55,342 nt of DNA from a virus: positions 1-55,342 of IMG/VR virus record IMGVR_UViG_3300029286_000049. The stretch is one strand, 5' to 3'. Below, piece by piece: positions 47,821 to 55,342 of the stretch. The stretch's first letter is position 1, and each line of letters starts with the position of its first letter. A program made the translations under genes and the position numbers. The notes under the pieces were generated by a model that made no database searches, was not told where the DNA came from, and saw only the letters and a program-made list of their open reading frames with translations.

Positions 47821-48615
47821 TTATCTAAGTATTGATCTGCTAGGATATGGACTTTCTGTACTTCTATCAGCCCATGAATATGGCTCGTTTCTTATTTCAC
47901 GCCAGTTAAATCCTTCGCCAACCCTGCCATCTCCGTTATAGTTTTCTAATCCCATTCTATATCTTCTCTGTTTGGCTATGTCAGAATTCCTACCAGACAT
48001 TTCTTCCTCTATATCATCCCATTTCCATACTCTTTCCTGCATAGGCAAATCAAGATTAGCCCAAGGACCAGAAACAGTTCTTGCGGTTTTAACGGAATGG
48101 GAATCTACATGAAGTTCCCCAAGAGATGCAAAACGGAGTAATCTCATCTGATACACCAACAGAGAATTTCTCCTAAATACCCAATCTAACGAGATCTTAT
48201 AATCAGGTATAGAAGAAATTGTACTCTTCGGGAAATCATAAATGTCTTTATTTAGAGCGGCTTTGACTTGACCTCTTACTGAGGTTAATACGTCTTTACA
48301 GCATTCAGAGTTATCTATTAAGAAATCAAGAAAGCATAACATATCCTTCAATGATTCTACAAATAGTCTAGCGACCTTTATATCAATTGCCTTTTCTCTT
48401 TTTTCGGCGGGCTTAGAAAGCGTTGCTGCTACGTCTTTCCACAAAGAGTCAAATAGAGAGAAATTGGCTTTGAGGTCATTTTTGATTAGGTTGATTTTTT
48501 TAGGAATAGGGGCTGCAATCCTTTTACCCTTGTACTCGAAAATACAGGTCTTAGGATCTTTCAGATCTATAGCGTTGATCGCTAATTCTTTTTTCACTAT
48601 ATCCCATGTTCTCAT
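47821..48615 (-). CDS. Uncharacterised protein of virion operon
   Basis: The 264-residue protein has a mixed N-terminal part (CIFEYKGKRIAAPIPKKINL), helices (SLWKDVAATLSKPAEKREK; KVARLFVESLKDMLCFLDFL) and a C-terminal basic region with RNSDIAKQRRYRMGLEN. No recognised domain. Its start follows AAAGAA (weak). It lies in the same operon as its neighbours; a tail or neck role is possible. Confidence 0.6.
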   Translation of the reverse strand: MRTWDIVKKELAINAIDLKDPKTCIFEYKGKRIAAPIPKKINLIKNDLKANFSLFDSLWKDVAATLSKPAEKREKAIDIKVARLFVESLKDMLCFLDFLIDNSECCKDVLTSVRGQVKAALNKDIYDFPKSTISSIPDYKISLDWVFRRNSLLVYQMRLLRFASLGELHVDSHSVKTARTVSGPWANLDLPMQERVWKWDDIEEEMSGRNSDIAKQRRYRMGLENYNGDGRVGEGFNWREIRNEPYSWADRSTESPYPSRSILR

Positions 48616-48619
48616 TTCT

Positions 48620-48748
48620 TTAATGCCAACCGTAATTAGGAATTCTACCTACTAAATAATACCATATCCTACCAGATATAGCTTTTCCTAATTTAAAAGC
48701 AAAATCCTTCTCAATTCCTATTACGCCAAAGCGATTAATTATTCTGGG
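48620..48748 (-). other. Start-less 42-codon open stretch
   Basis: Between two genes the minus strand has an open frame (after TGA at 48751) that reads KDFAFKLGKAISGRIWYYLV and GRIPNYGWH before TAA at 48622-48620. No ATG, GTG or TTG is in frame; an ATT at about 48710 follows GGA. The ordered, aromatic composition looks protein-like, so it may be a remnant or a non-canonical small gene. Confidence 0.3.
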
Positions 48749-49347
48749 TCAATATTTTTCAATATAGGATGACTATCTCTTCTTTCTTTCTCTATAGTTT
48801 GATCTGCGAAATCGATATCACCATCAGAAGAAACTACTTCTTCATCAGGTGCATTTTCGTATACAAAAATAACTTCATCTTTCTTGGCAGATTTCTTGAC
48901 ATCATCAGCCATTTTCTTTGCCTTTTTGCCCATAGAGCTTTTCGGTTTTCTGCCAGATTTCTTTTCCGCCTTATTTTCTGTATCATTCACTTCTATGATA
49001 CCATTAGCCTTTACGACAACAGAAGGAGTTTTTGCGTTAAGCTGACCCAAAGCGGATTCGGTACTATCTTTGCCGATCAAAGGCTTTTGGTTATGAGCAT
49101 CCCATCCTTGCATATTAGTAGTAGGAGCAGGATCTTCACTCATCTTTACTTCTGCGATAGGCTCAACCTTTTTCTTATCTTCTGGCTTAACAAGATACTT
49201 CAAGCCGATAAACTTCTGGATATGAGCCTCTTTAAGTTGCTCATCTGTCAATGTTAATCTTGCTCCTCCAGTGACCTTTCTTTTTACATCCCCAATCTTA
49301 ATGTTCAACGTACCTTTAAAGCTTTTGTTTACGATCAATTCTGGCAT
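48739..49347 (-). CDS. Uncharacterised protein with acidic/basic tail
   Basis: The 202-residue protein has a small beta-rich N-terminal domain (ELIVNKSFKGTLNIKIGDVK, RLTLTDEQLKEAHIQKFIGL) like that of short virion or DNA-end proteins, followed by a disordered charged region with a basic patch (KKSGRKPKSSMGKKAKKMAD) and an acidic end. AAGGAG precedes the ATG. The N-terminal domain resembles structural modules that recur in phage neck proteins, but no family is certain. Confidence 0.6.
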   Translation of the reverse strand: MPELIVNKSFKGTLNIKIGDVKRKVTGGARLTLTDEQLKEAHIQKFIGLKYLVKPEDKKKVEPIAEVKMSEDPAPTTNMQGWDAHNQKPLIGKDSTESALGQLNAKTPSVVVKANGIIEVNDTENKAEKKSGRKPKSSMGKKAKKMADDVKKSAKKDEVIFVYENAPDEEVVSSDGDIDFADQTIEKERRDSHPILKNIDPE

Positions 49348-49365
49348 AAAATCTCCTTGTTCTTC

Positions 49366-49848
49366 TTAACGTAATCTATCTCTAACTGTTTTTACTACAT
49401 CAGGATATGCTTGCATATTCTGAATGCGTGGTTGACCTCTACCGTCTTCTGAACCACCATTTAGTTTATCGGCAAGAAAAGGAGAATCCGTATCTGTAAA
49501 CATTATATCAGTCTCGTAAGGATCAACTTTTACGCCATCCTCTACAAGATTATGAGGCGAATAAGGCATATCACTCTTTAGCTGGTCACTATATTCGTCT
49601 TTACCAGACGAACTACCATCTCTGTTGTATCCATCACCAGTAAAGTTATCTCTGGTATTAGTACCAAGACCACCACCCATACCGCCAGGAGTTATTTCCT
49701 CATTACCTGGTCGGGTTAAATCCCATCCCTGCCCATCGCCAGGTCTTCTCTCTTTACGATAAGGGTCTTTGGCACTGGGAGAATCTGGATTCTCATTTAA
49801 TGGGAGATTCCCTCTTTGCGCTAATTTGATTTTCTTGTAAAAGTTCAA
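49366..49848 (-). CDS. Leader-bearing disordered virion protein
   Basis: An ATG at 49866 gives MAGQYKLNFYKKIKLAQRG, but a TTG at 49848, two bases after the upstream stop, gives MNFYKKIKLAQRGNLPLN, which fits the shared leader exactly; I prefer the TTG. The remaining about 145 residues are Gly, Asp, Pro and Asn-rich (PGNEEITPGGMGGGLGTN) with no fold visible. It is coupled to the upstream gene, which also starts with a leader-like peptide. Confidence 0.65.
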   Translation of the reverse strand: MNFYKKIKLAQRGNLPLNENPDSPSAKDPYRKERRPGDGQGWDLTRPGNEEITPGGMGGGLGTNTRDNFTGDGYNRDGSSSGKDEYSDQLKSDMPYSPHNLVEDGVKVDPYETDIMFTDTDSPFLADKLNGGSEDGRGQPRIQNMQAYPDVVKTVRDRLR

Positions 49849-49849
49849 T

Positions 49850-50815
49850 TTATATTGTCCCGCCATTTTCTTGCGATATGTCTGTATGTTCTACTATTCT
49901 AATACCGCTTGTAGGATCTTGGATCTTGCCAGAAACAGCATATTGCTCTCTCAGTGTTTTGGCATCTGACATACTCAAAGGCTCTTGATTAACAAGTTTC
50001 CACTCACCGCCAGGTTCTCTATATTCTATATCCCACATTTTCTCTTGCTGACTGTTAACGTCTTGCATTTCGTTGTGTTCTGCTACAGCATCGTCTGCCT
50101 GCATATCAAATTGATCTGATGCTGCATCATTAACAGGAGCATTCTGATCCATAGGAAGCAACTGAGCGAGAATTCTTCTCTTACCGCTATTGATGTCTTC
50201 CGCCATCTTCTTTTCCGTCGCAGTCAAATCTCTAGATGCGACAGCAGCACTTCTATAGATATGATAAAGCATAGCATCAGCGTCCTTAATCTGGCTTACC
50301 ATCTCGGCAGAAGCATTCTTGACGCAAGGGTTCTCTTTTCTAAGCTCTTCTCCATCCTTAAAATTAGATGTAAGCTGGCTTCTTGTATCCACCTTAACCT
50401 TGTTAGGCTTATCGCCAAGCATTTGACTGCCAGGCTTTGGCATCTTGAAATCATCTTTGACTTTCTCTTGAGCCTTTTTCAAAGCCTTAACGAAATCTTC
50501 TTCATGCTTTTTATGATAAGACATAGGATGCTTGCCTTTGTCATCTCTTGGATTAGAAGGAAGTGTCCCTTTGGAAAAAGCACCCTTCGATTCATTAATC
50601 TGTTTTTCAGTAATCTGGGTATCTGCTTCAATCCATTTCCCTTCGTCTTTCATTTGCTTTTCAGTAGTGACATCTAAATCCTGATTCTTTCTGTCTTTAG
50701 AAAGCAACCAGTCGATGTTCCCCGTATCATCATTGGCAGAGGTATCAAACTTCTCTCTGTCCTCTTGAAGTCTCTGATCCATATTACTTACGCTTGCTTT
50801 TTTATAGTTAAACAT
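49850..50815 (-). CDS. Leader-like virion protein with ITEKQ repeats
   Basis: The 321-residue protein begins MFNYKKASVSNMDQ, nearly the same as an internal motif (PFNWKKASVKTAQ) of the 457-residue virion protein. Residues 49-54 and 68-73 are VTTEKQ and QITEKQ, the repeat also found in the protease-scaffold protein. The remainder is charged and helical, with a C-terminal compact part (MWDIEYREPGGEWKLVNQEP, SDAKTLREQYAVSGK). GAGGAG precedes the ATG. It lies directly after the terminase gene. It is probably a head-core or packaging accessory. Confidence 0.7.
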   Translation of the reverse strand: MFNYKKASVSNMDQRLQEDREKFDTSANDDTGNIDWLLSKDRKNQDLDVTTEKQMKDEGKWIEADTQITEKQINESKGAFSKGTLPSNPRDDKGKHPMSYHKKHEEDFVKALKKAQEKVKDDFKMPKPGSQMLGDKPNKVKVDTRSQLTSNFKDGEELRKENPCVKNASAEMVSQIKDADAMLYHIYRSAAVASRDLTATEKKMAEDINSGKRRILAQLLPMDQNAPVNDAASDQFDMQADDAVAEHNEMQDVNSQQEKMWDIEYREPGGEWKLVNQEPLSMSDAKTLREQYAVSGKIQDPTSGIRIVEHTDISQENGGTI

Positions 50816-50870
50816 TTGCTCTCCTCGCTGTATTTATGCGCCTTATCATCCAATACAAATAATATATTCA

Positions 50871-50882
50871 TTTTCCTTTACG
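50871..50882 (-). promoter_or_regulatory. CGTAAAGGAAAA leader element
   Basis: It begins one base after the terminase stop and lies 55 bases before the ATG at 50815; AATATATTATT follows. Same set as the other (T)AAAGGA elements. Confidence 0.35.
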
Positions 50883-50883
50883 A

Positions 50884-53880
50884 TTATCGTCTTGGATACT
50901 GCGGCAACCTAGACCTATTCTCCAATCTCTTTGCAACCTGTTCTCCAGAACCGAATCCTAAAGGTCCAGACATAGAATTCCACTGGATCTGGTTTGATTG
51001 ACCACATATACCTGTATTAACAAGTTTCGCTTTAGGCAATCTATTTGCAAATACGTTAATAGAGTTATAGCAGGCTCCAGCTAACGAATCTACCAAATCG
51101 TCTGTAGTGACATCTCCCTCTCTTCGCGGAAAAATACGATAACCATTGGAACCCAAAGGTTTTCTTTGGATGTTCAGTAATTCATTTTTCAAAAGATGAT
51201 CTTCTGGAAGAATAAGTTTTCCACTAACGATCAAGTTATACAACTCGTCATATATTTTCATTTTGTAAACATGATTATATCTTGTGCATTTTGCAGGAAT
51301 ACCATTAGATTGAAGCTTCTTAATACTCTCTAAAGAGTTATGAGAGACTAACCCATTAGATATATAAGTATGATCTCCAGATACTTCCAGATGACAAATA
51401 GTCGCTGTAGTAGGTTCTATAGAAACAACCTTATCAAACATTTGACGACTTCTGGATTTTTTCTTTCCGACTATTTTTCTAATACCACGGCTCTTTCTCT
51501 TGTAATATGGTCTCAAATCAACATCATTTTTTAGACGAATAACTTCTTTTAGAACATTTTTTTTAGTCATAGATCTAAAGTTTATTTCTCTGGCGAATAT
51601 ATCTATATTTTCTCCATATATAGTTATTCTATAAAATGGATATTGTTTACCATCCAGGAACTTATTAGTAAAGTATCTTAGAGAAGATTTTATCCCAAAA
51701 CATAGCAATAATAATTGTAGATCTTTTGCCAATTCCTTACTACTTGTATTATACTCTACTGATAAAGCTTTTGGATTATGGCAAACATTACCATCTCCTT
51801 CGTAAAGAGAAGATATAAAAGACGATACTGTCTCTTTGTCACCATTCATGACAAAATCTGGAACACTTTTCGAATAACAATCACCAGATACTATGCCTTT
51901 TATCTTTCTGGCTCTTTCCCCAAAATAATTAGCATTCCAAGAATCTAAATGATACTCTTTTTGTTTCTTACCTCGTTTGTGTATATATGGCTTATCTCCC
52001 ATAACTTTTTCGGCAACGGCAAGATAATCTTGAAATACTTCATAATCTGTATTAGTAAAAACAGCAGTATCTTCTTTTTCTGATATATAACCTTCAGATA
52101 CTAAATAGCCCATCATAAGTGCAGTATCGGGGTCATGTACATTACCGAAATGAGTAAAATCTTGCAAATCTATCCTATCGCCTATATCAAGATCTTTCGC
52201 ATATATAAAATCTGAACCATTCCAGAAAGGATGATTTTTAGTCACTGTCGCCTCATATCCGAATTTTGTACGAACCGTTAAACAATCTGCATTAAGATCG
52301 ACTTTTTTAGCGACTATAGTCTCTATGTCTCCTTTTCTATTCCTTATTAAATCTCCAACCTGAACATCAATAACTTTTTGCAATCCTTTTGCTGTACATA
52401 TCCTTGTTAAATAATGGCAAGTATTCCATTGATCGTATGTCACCAGACCAAGATTAAATCTTCTTCTCATCTTTATGACATAATCATCAACTTCTTCTAC
52501 TTTAACTGGTTTTCCTGGCGTTGGATGCCAAAACTTAACATGGTCTACAACAATAACAAAGTCATTCTTCTTAGTCTCTTTATTGATGAAGTTCTCTCTA
52601 TGTAGCACGACAAGAGCATAGTTGTGGCTTGTAGACGCAGGGTCCAAATGGGCAAAATACAAAAATCCAGGTCTCCCCAAATCCTTATTCTTAACTCCGA
52701 ATTGTCTGCCGAGTTCAAAACAATGTTTAACGCTTTCTGCCGGGAATGCGTTTTCACCAGCAGTACCAGAGAACTCAGCTCCGATTTCCATCCAGAATTC
52801 TTCTTCTGTCATATTCGGATTGGCTCTACGAAGCGACTCAATAGATTCTCTTGGGTTTACTGACCATGTAGGCAATCTACAGGATAATCTATCCTCTACG
52901 TCATGAGTCTCTTTGAAGATCTTATAAAAAATGCCTTCTTGACCTCTAGGAGAAGATATAGAAAGTATCTTACTATCATAAACACGGCGAGTAACAGGAA
53001 CACCATCAACACTAATTTTTTGTTTTCCGTCTTCATCTAAGACAGGAAGATTTCTGCCGAAAGTGTTCAAAGAAGGTGTCATAGCAGTATAAATACGTTC
53101 TCCAGAAGAGGCGCTTCCAGTTTGCTTATAAGATGCAACTTCATCAAGAATAAGAACGAAAACGCTTTTACCTAGCAACGTGTCTGAATTGCTGTGACCC
53201 ACTTCAAGGCATATAGAACCTTTTTTCAAAGGCAATTTCTTCCTTTCAAACTCTTTGTTTTCTTCTTTATCTTTTGGAGTAAGCAAAAAGATCTGGTTAG
53301 AAGTGATACCATCTGGAATAAACTTATCAGCGAAATATGGGCTTTTCAGTATCTTTGATTTCATCTCGTTGAAAGCTAACTGAGCCTGCCCGGCAGCAGT
53401 AGCGATAGTTAAAATCGTAATCGGAGCTGAAGCAGCAATGTTATAAACCGCATATGGATCTCCGCCAGGGCATTCAAGCAATCTCATAGCCTCATAACAG
53501 GCAACAGTACCTACGCAGAAATCTTTACCAGATCTTCGTCCCCAAACAAGTACAAGCTCTCTGAAAATCTTGTTGCTTTCATACTTCTGTAAAACATTAC
53601 CATTCTCATCATTAGTAAGCTCAAGTTTCTTGAGCAACTCTATCTCTTCATCTTCTAACTTCAGATTCTCATTTCCGGCAGACCCTCTATAAAAGACCTT
53701 AAACATTATCTTTTGCATAGGATAAAGCTGGATACCAGTATGAGGAAAATCCAGGTACTTAGTACTCTCACAGAATTCCATAATGCTAGGGATATAAGGC
53801 GGTTTATCATTGGAGACAGGGATAGTCCCCATCATATCTTTCAACATATCTGAAACAGAAACAAACTTTTTACTAGGCAT
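50884..53880 (-). CDS. Terminase large subunit with intein
   Basis: The 998-codon frame encodes the packaging motor. The ATPase has Walker A ELVLVWGRRSGKD (108-120) and Walker B FVLILDEVA (241-249), then a coupling-motif-like ILSISSPRG. The nuclease has YFAHLDPASTSHNYALVVLH (408-427, first Asp), VIVVDHVKFW, then LVTYDQWNT, where an intein (488-848) interrupts, rejoining as SLESIKKLQ. The C-terminus holds DDLVDSLAGACY, the last nuclease Asp. After splicing, 637 residues remain, a normal size. AGGAG precedes the ATG. It cuts and translocates phage DNA into the prohead. Confidence 0.93.
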   Translation of the reverse strand: MPSKKFVSVSDMLKDMMGTIPVSNDKPPYIPSIMEFCESTKYLDFPHTGIQLYPMQKIMFKVFYRGSAGNENLKLEDEEIELLKKLELTNDENGNVLQKYESNKIFRELVLVWGRRSGKDFCVGTVACYEAMRLLECPGGDPYAVYNIAASAPITILTIATAAGQAQLAFNEMKSKILKSPYFADKFIPDGITSNQIFLLTPKDKEENKEFERKKLPLKKGSICLEVGHSNSDTLLGKSVFVLILDEVASYKQTGSASSGERIYTAMTPSLNTFGRNLPVLDEDGKQKISVDGVPVTRRVYDSKILSISSPRGQEGIFYKIFKETHDVEDRLSCRLPTWSVNPRESIESLRRANPNMTEEEFWMEIGAEFSGTAGENAFPAESVKHCFELGRQFGVKNKDLGRPGFLYFAHLDPASTSHNYALVVLHRENFINKETKKNDFVIVVDHVKFWHPTPGKPVKVEEVDDYVIKMRRRFNLGLVTYDQWNTCHYLTRICTAKGLQKVIDVQVGDLIRNRKGDIETIVAKKVDLNADCLTVRTKFGYEATVTKNHPFWNGSDFIYAKDLDIGDRIDLQDFTHFGNVHDPDTALMMGYLVSEGYISEKEDTAVFTNTDYEVFQDYLAVAEKVMGDKPYIHKRGKKQKEYHLDSWNANYFGERARKIKGIVSGDCYSKSVPDFVMNGDKETVSSFISSLYEGDGNVCHNPKALSVEYNTSSKELAKDLQLLLLCFGIKSSLRYFTNKFLDGKQYPFYRITIYGENIDIFAREINFRSMTKKNVLKEVIRLKNDVDLRPYYKRKSRGIRKIVGKKKSRSRQMFDKVVSIEPTTATICHLEVSGDHTYISNGLVSHNSLESIKKLQSNGIPAKCTRYNHVYKMKIYDELYNLIVSGKLILPEDHLLKNELLNIQRKPLGSNGYRIFPRREGDVTTDDLVDSLAGACYNSINVFANRLPKAKLVNTGICGQSNQIQWNSMSGPLGFGSGEQVAKRLENRSRLPQYPRR
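51337..52419 (-). mobile_element. LAGLIDADG intein in terminase nuclease domain
   Basis: The intein of 361 residues starts at Cys488 with an atypical block A (CHYLTRICTAKG), has block B EATVTKNHPFW, endonuclease motifs MMGYLVSEGYIS and ISSLYEGDGNV, and ends HTYISNGLVSHN before Ser+1. It interrupts TYDQWN(T/S), a conserved segment of the terminase nuclease. Confidence 0.93.
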
Positions 53881-53889
53881 AATCTCCTC

Positions 53890-54219
53890 TTATTCTATAT
53901 TGCCATTACTAATCCAGAAGCCTAAAGCCTTGGAAGCAGTAGCAAAACGCTGCTTTACTTTTATCCCCTCATAAGTAAGCCAAGAATCGACAGTCCTCCC
54001 TGAGTTTTTTATGATATGAGTTTGAACAGCAATGGTGCATTTATTTATATTACCTTCTATCCCAATGAAAGAAGATAGATTCTTACTCTCGTCTATATCT
54101 GGGTTGATATCTAGAAATGTCTCATATACATCATCTATAGACAACAACATACTGTCGTATCTGTCATAAGCATACGAGAGAGTATCAGTATAATCTTTAT
54201 ATATAGATGATGTTATCAT
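53890..54219 (-). CDS. Small uncharacterised protein before terminase
   Basis: The 109-residue protein has a helical start (YKDYTDTLSYAYDRYDSMLL), an Asp-rich middle (LDINPDIDESKNLSSFIGIE) and a C-terminal segment (VDSWLTYEGIKVKQRFATAS). Its position immediately upstream of the large terminase is where small terminase genes often lie, but no helix-turn-helix is obvious. Overlaps the upstream gene by one base. Confidence 0.6.
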   Translation of the reverse strand: MITSSIYKDYTDTLSYAYDRYDSMLLSIDDVYETFLDINPDIDESKNLSSFIGIEGNINKCTIAVQTHIIKNSGRTVDSWLTYEGIKVKQRFATASKALGFWISNGNIE

Positions 54220-55342
54220 TATGTGTTCACAATCATTTCAGAATCATGATTAATTTTTGTTGAACTCGATATAGTATCCCATTGGCGTATTCTTACATAG
54301 TACTCTTTTGCTCTATCAAGCTCTTCTCCAGTCGAAGAAACAAATCTAATTTTTCTACCAATATAAGCGGAAGATATACCCCAGAATGGTAAAGCTATAT
54401 ATTCTCCATATCTGTTTTGATAATACCATCCATCCTGATCCAATGAGCTATCTTGCTGGAATACTATATCAGTAAAAGCGGCATCATTAGCAATCTGTAT
54501 AATAAAATGATACTGTGCATAATCTGCTATATCATCCGTTAATAAAAACTCATATATCCACATACCTTCTGAAAGTATATAGCTATCGCTAATGTTATTC
54601 TTAATAGTCATATAAGATGTAAATAACTCAGGAACCAATAAGTTATTCTCTCCCAATACATTATCTATTGCTTCAAAAGCGATATCATCCCTTCTCTTAA
54701 TCGAGCCGCTATTGACAAGATTAATACAATCATCTGCTATTTTGCTGAAAGAAGTTAAAGAGCTAGTGACGTTATTTACCTGATCGTCAGTCAATTTCAA
54801 CAAGTCTAATTCCGTTTGTATATCGTGGCTTTCTACTACAATTTCTCTTGCCGCCTCAAGTTCATCAATGATGGCCATATCATACGCAATAGAATTAGAA
54901 ATATCTCCTACAAGACTATCCCAGTTGGCTACGCTATCCTCATTCATAATAGCAGTCGTACAATCAGGGCTACCCAAAAGATTAATTGATATCAAAGGAT
55001 CGCCTATAAAAGTCATTGGGCTATCGTAAAATTCACAAGAGTAAATATACGCTTCTCCGATTGTGGCTCCTCTTGCTAAAACATCAAAGAAAGGAGAAGG
55101 CTGCAAGAAACCGGCTGAATTGGGATCTGTTGATGTATAATTTGTACTCGACATAGCTCCCGCTGTAGATGAATACCCATTATTCAAAGCACGATAACAC
55201 CAGTACCCATCTCCTTTCAAAGTGGTACAAGAAGAATCATCTGCATTATAGAAAAAGAAACGAGAAATAGTTGCTAGCTGGAAATAGTCATTAGACGCAT
55301 CTTCTGGCAAAGCCCCCCATGATACAGCATCATCTTCTACTT
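54219..55342 (-). CDS. Partial gene: C25/TIGR03790-like domain and virion C-terminus
   Basis: The frame is open beyond the right edge (VEDDAVSWGALPEDAS), so the TTG at 55310 is unlikely to be the start. The visible N-terminal part has NSAGFLQPSPFFDVLARGAT, then IGEAYIYSCEFYDSPMTFIG and DPLISINLLG, closely following the last helix and strand of TIGR03790/peptidase C25-like domains. Then come helices and a beta-sandwich-like C-terminal part (SEGMWIYEFLLTDD, YHFIIQIANDAAFTDIVF, YYVRIRQWD) typical of virion appendages. No catalytic residues are in the visible part. It is probably a large virion protein. Confidence 0.6.
   Translation of the reverse strand, partial: VEDDAVSWGALPEDASNDYFQLATISRFFFYNADDSSCTTLKGDGYWCYRALNNGYSSTAGAMSSTNYTSTDPNSAGFLQPSPFFDVLARGATIGEAYIYSCEFYDSPMTFIGDPLISINLLGSPDCTTAIMNEDSVANWDSLVGDISNSIAYDMAIIDELEAAREIVVESHDIQTELDLLKLTDDQVNNVTSSLTSFSKIADDCINLVNSGSIKRRDDIAFEAIDNVLGENNLLVPELFTSYMTIKNNISDSYILSEGMWIYEFLLTDDIADYAQYHFIIQIANDAAFTDIVFQQDSSLDQDGWYYQNRYGEYIALPFWGISSAYIGRKIRFVSSTGEELDRAKEYYVRIRQWDTISSSTKINHDSEMIVNT

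Noticed and set aside
1-55342. tRNA or rRNA genes
   Set aside because: I looked for cloverleaf-like and conserved rRNA sequence in the intergenic gaps and saw none; gaps are short. A covariance-model search could overturn this.

Overview
The window is part of a large, low-GC genome of a tailed double-stranded DNA virus (phage). The evidence is one tightly packed, almost wholly minus-strand block that carries a large terminase, a portal protein, a prohead protease with scaffold-like sequence, an HK97-type major capsid protein, a collagen-like fibre and a beta-helix fibre. No host gene, rRNA or tRNA was seen, so the host cannot be named. The gene density, four DNA-methylase ORFs, three glycosyltransferase-like genes and many uncharacterised virion genes fit a large myovirus-type phage.

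Layout, read 3' to 5' on the plus strand because transcription runs right to left. 55.3-50.9 kb: a large partial gene with a TIGR03790/C25-like end, then the intein-containing terminase. 50.8-40.2 kb: about fifteen mostly charged, uncharacterised virion genes, including a DUF192 protein, a WYL-like protein and a gene broken at an A10 run. 40.2-28 kb: intein-containing portal protein with a C-terminal nuclease-like domain, a GAF-like membrane protein, a 2028-residue protease-scaffold ORF with two strong internal start sites, a decoration-like protein and the major capsid protein. 27.8-22 kb: a LAGLIDADG homing gene, small accessory genes, two DNA methylases, a GT29-like enzyme and a GNAT gene. 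22-15 kb: an ADP-ribosyltransferase-like gene, an RNA ligase fractured by a split intein, and a DNA methylase divided by an HNH gene whose first part also contains an intein. 15-4.8 kb: virion proteins, GT4 and GT9 enzymes, a degenerate subtilisin-like protein, the collagen-like and beta-helix fibres. 4.7-0 kb: another LAGLIDADG gene, an ADP-ribosyltransferase-like gene, a papain-like protease and, on the plus strand, two tandem kinase-like genes.

Two themes stand out. The first is selfish elements. In 55 kb I count four inteins in three architectures: ordinary LAGLIDADG inteins in terminase and portal; an intein whose HNH endonuclease is encoded in a different reading frame inside it, with its own ribosome-binding site; and a trans-splicing split intein with a Vsr-like endonuclease gene between its halves. 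There are also two free-standing LAGLIDADG genes and one HNH gene, one of the LAGLIDADG genes being flanked by an apparent remnant of capsid coding sequence.

The second is a short peptide, roughly M-N-W-Y-K-x-(I-K)-x-A, that begins many otherwise unrelated proteins (two kinase-like proteins, two ADP-ribosyltransferase-like proteins, an acetyltransferase and unknowns) and recurs inside a virion protein. I infer that it is a capsid-targeting or prohead-protease recognition peptide for proteins packaged and injected with the genome. This is a hypothesis, testable by virion proteomics.
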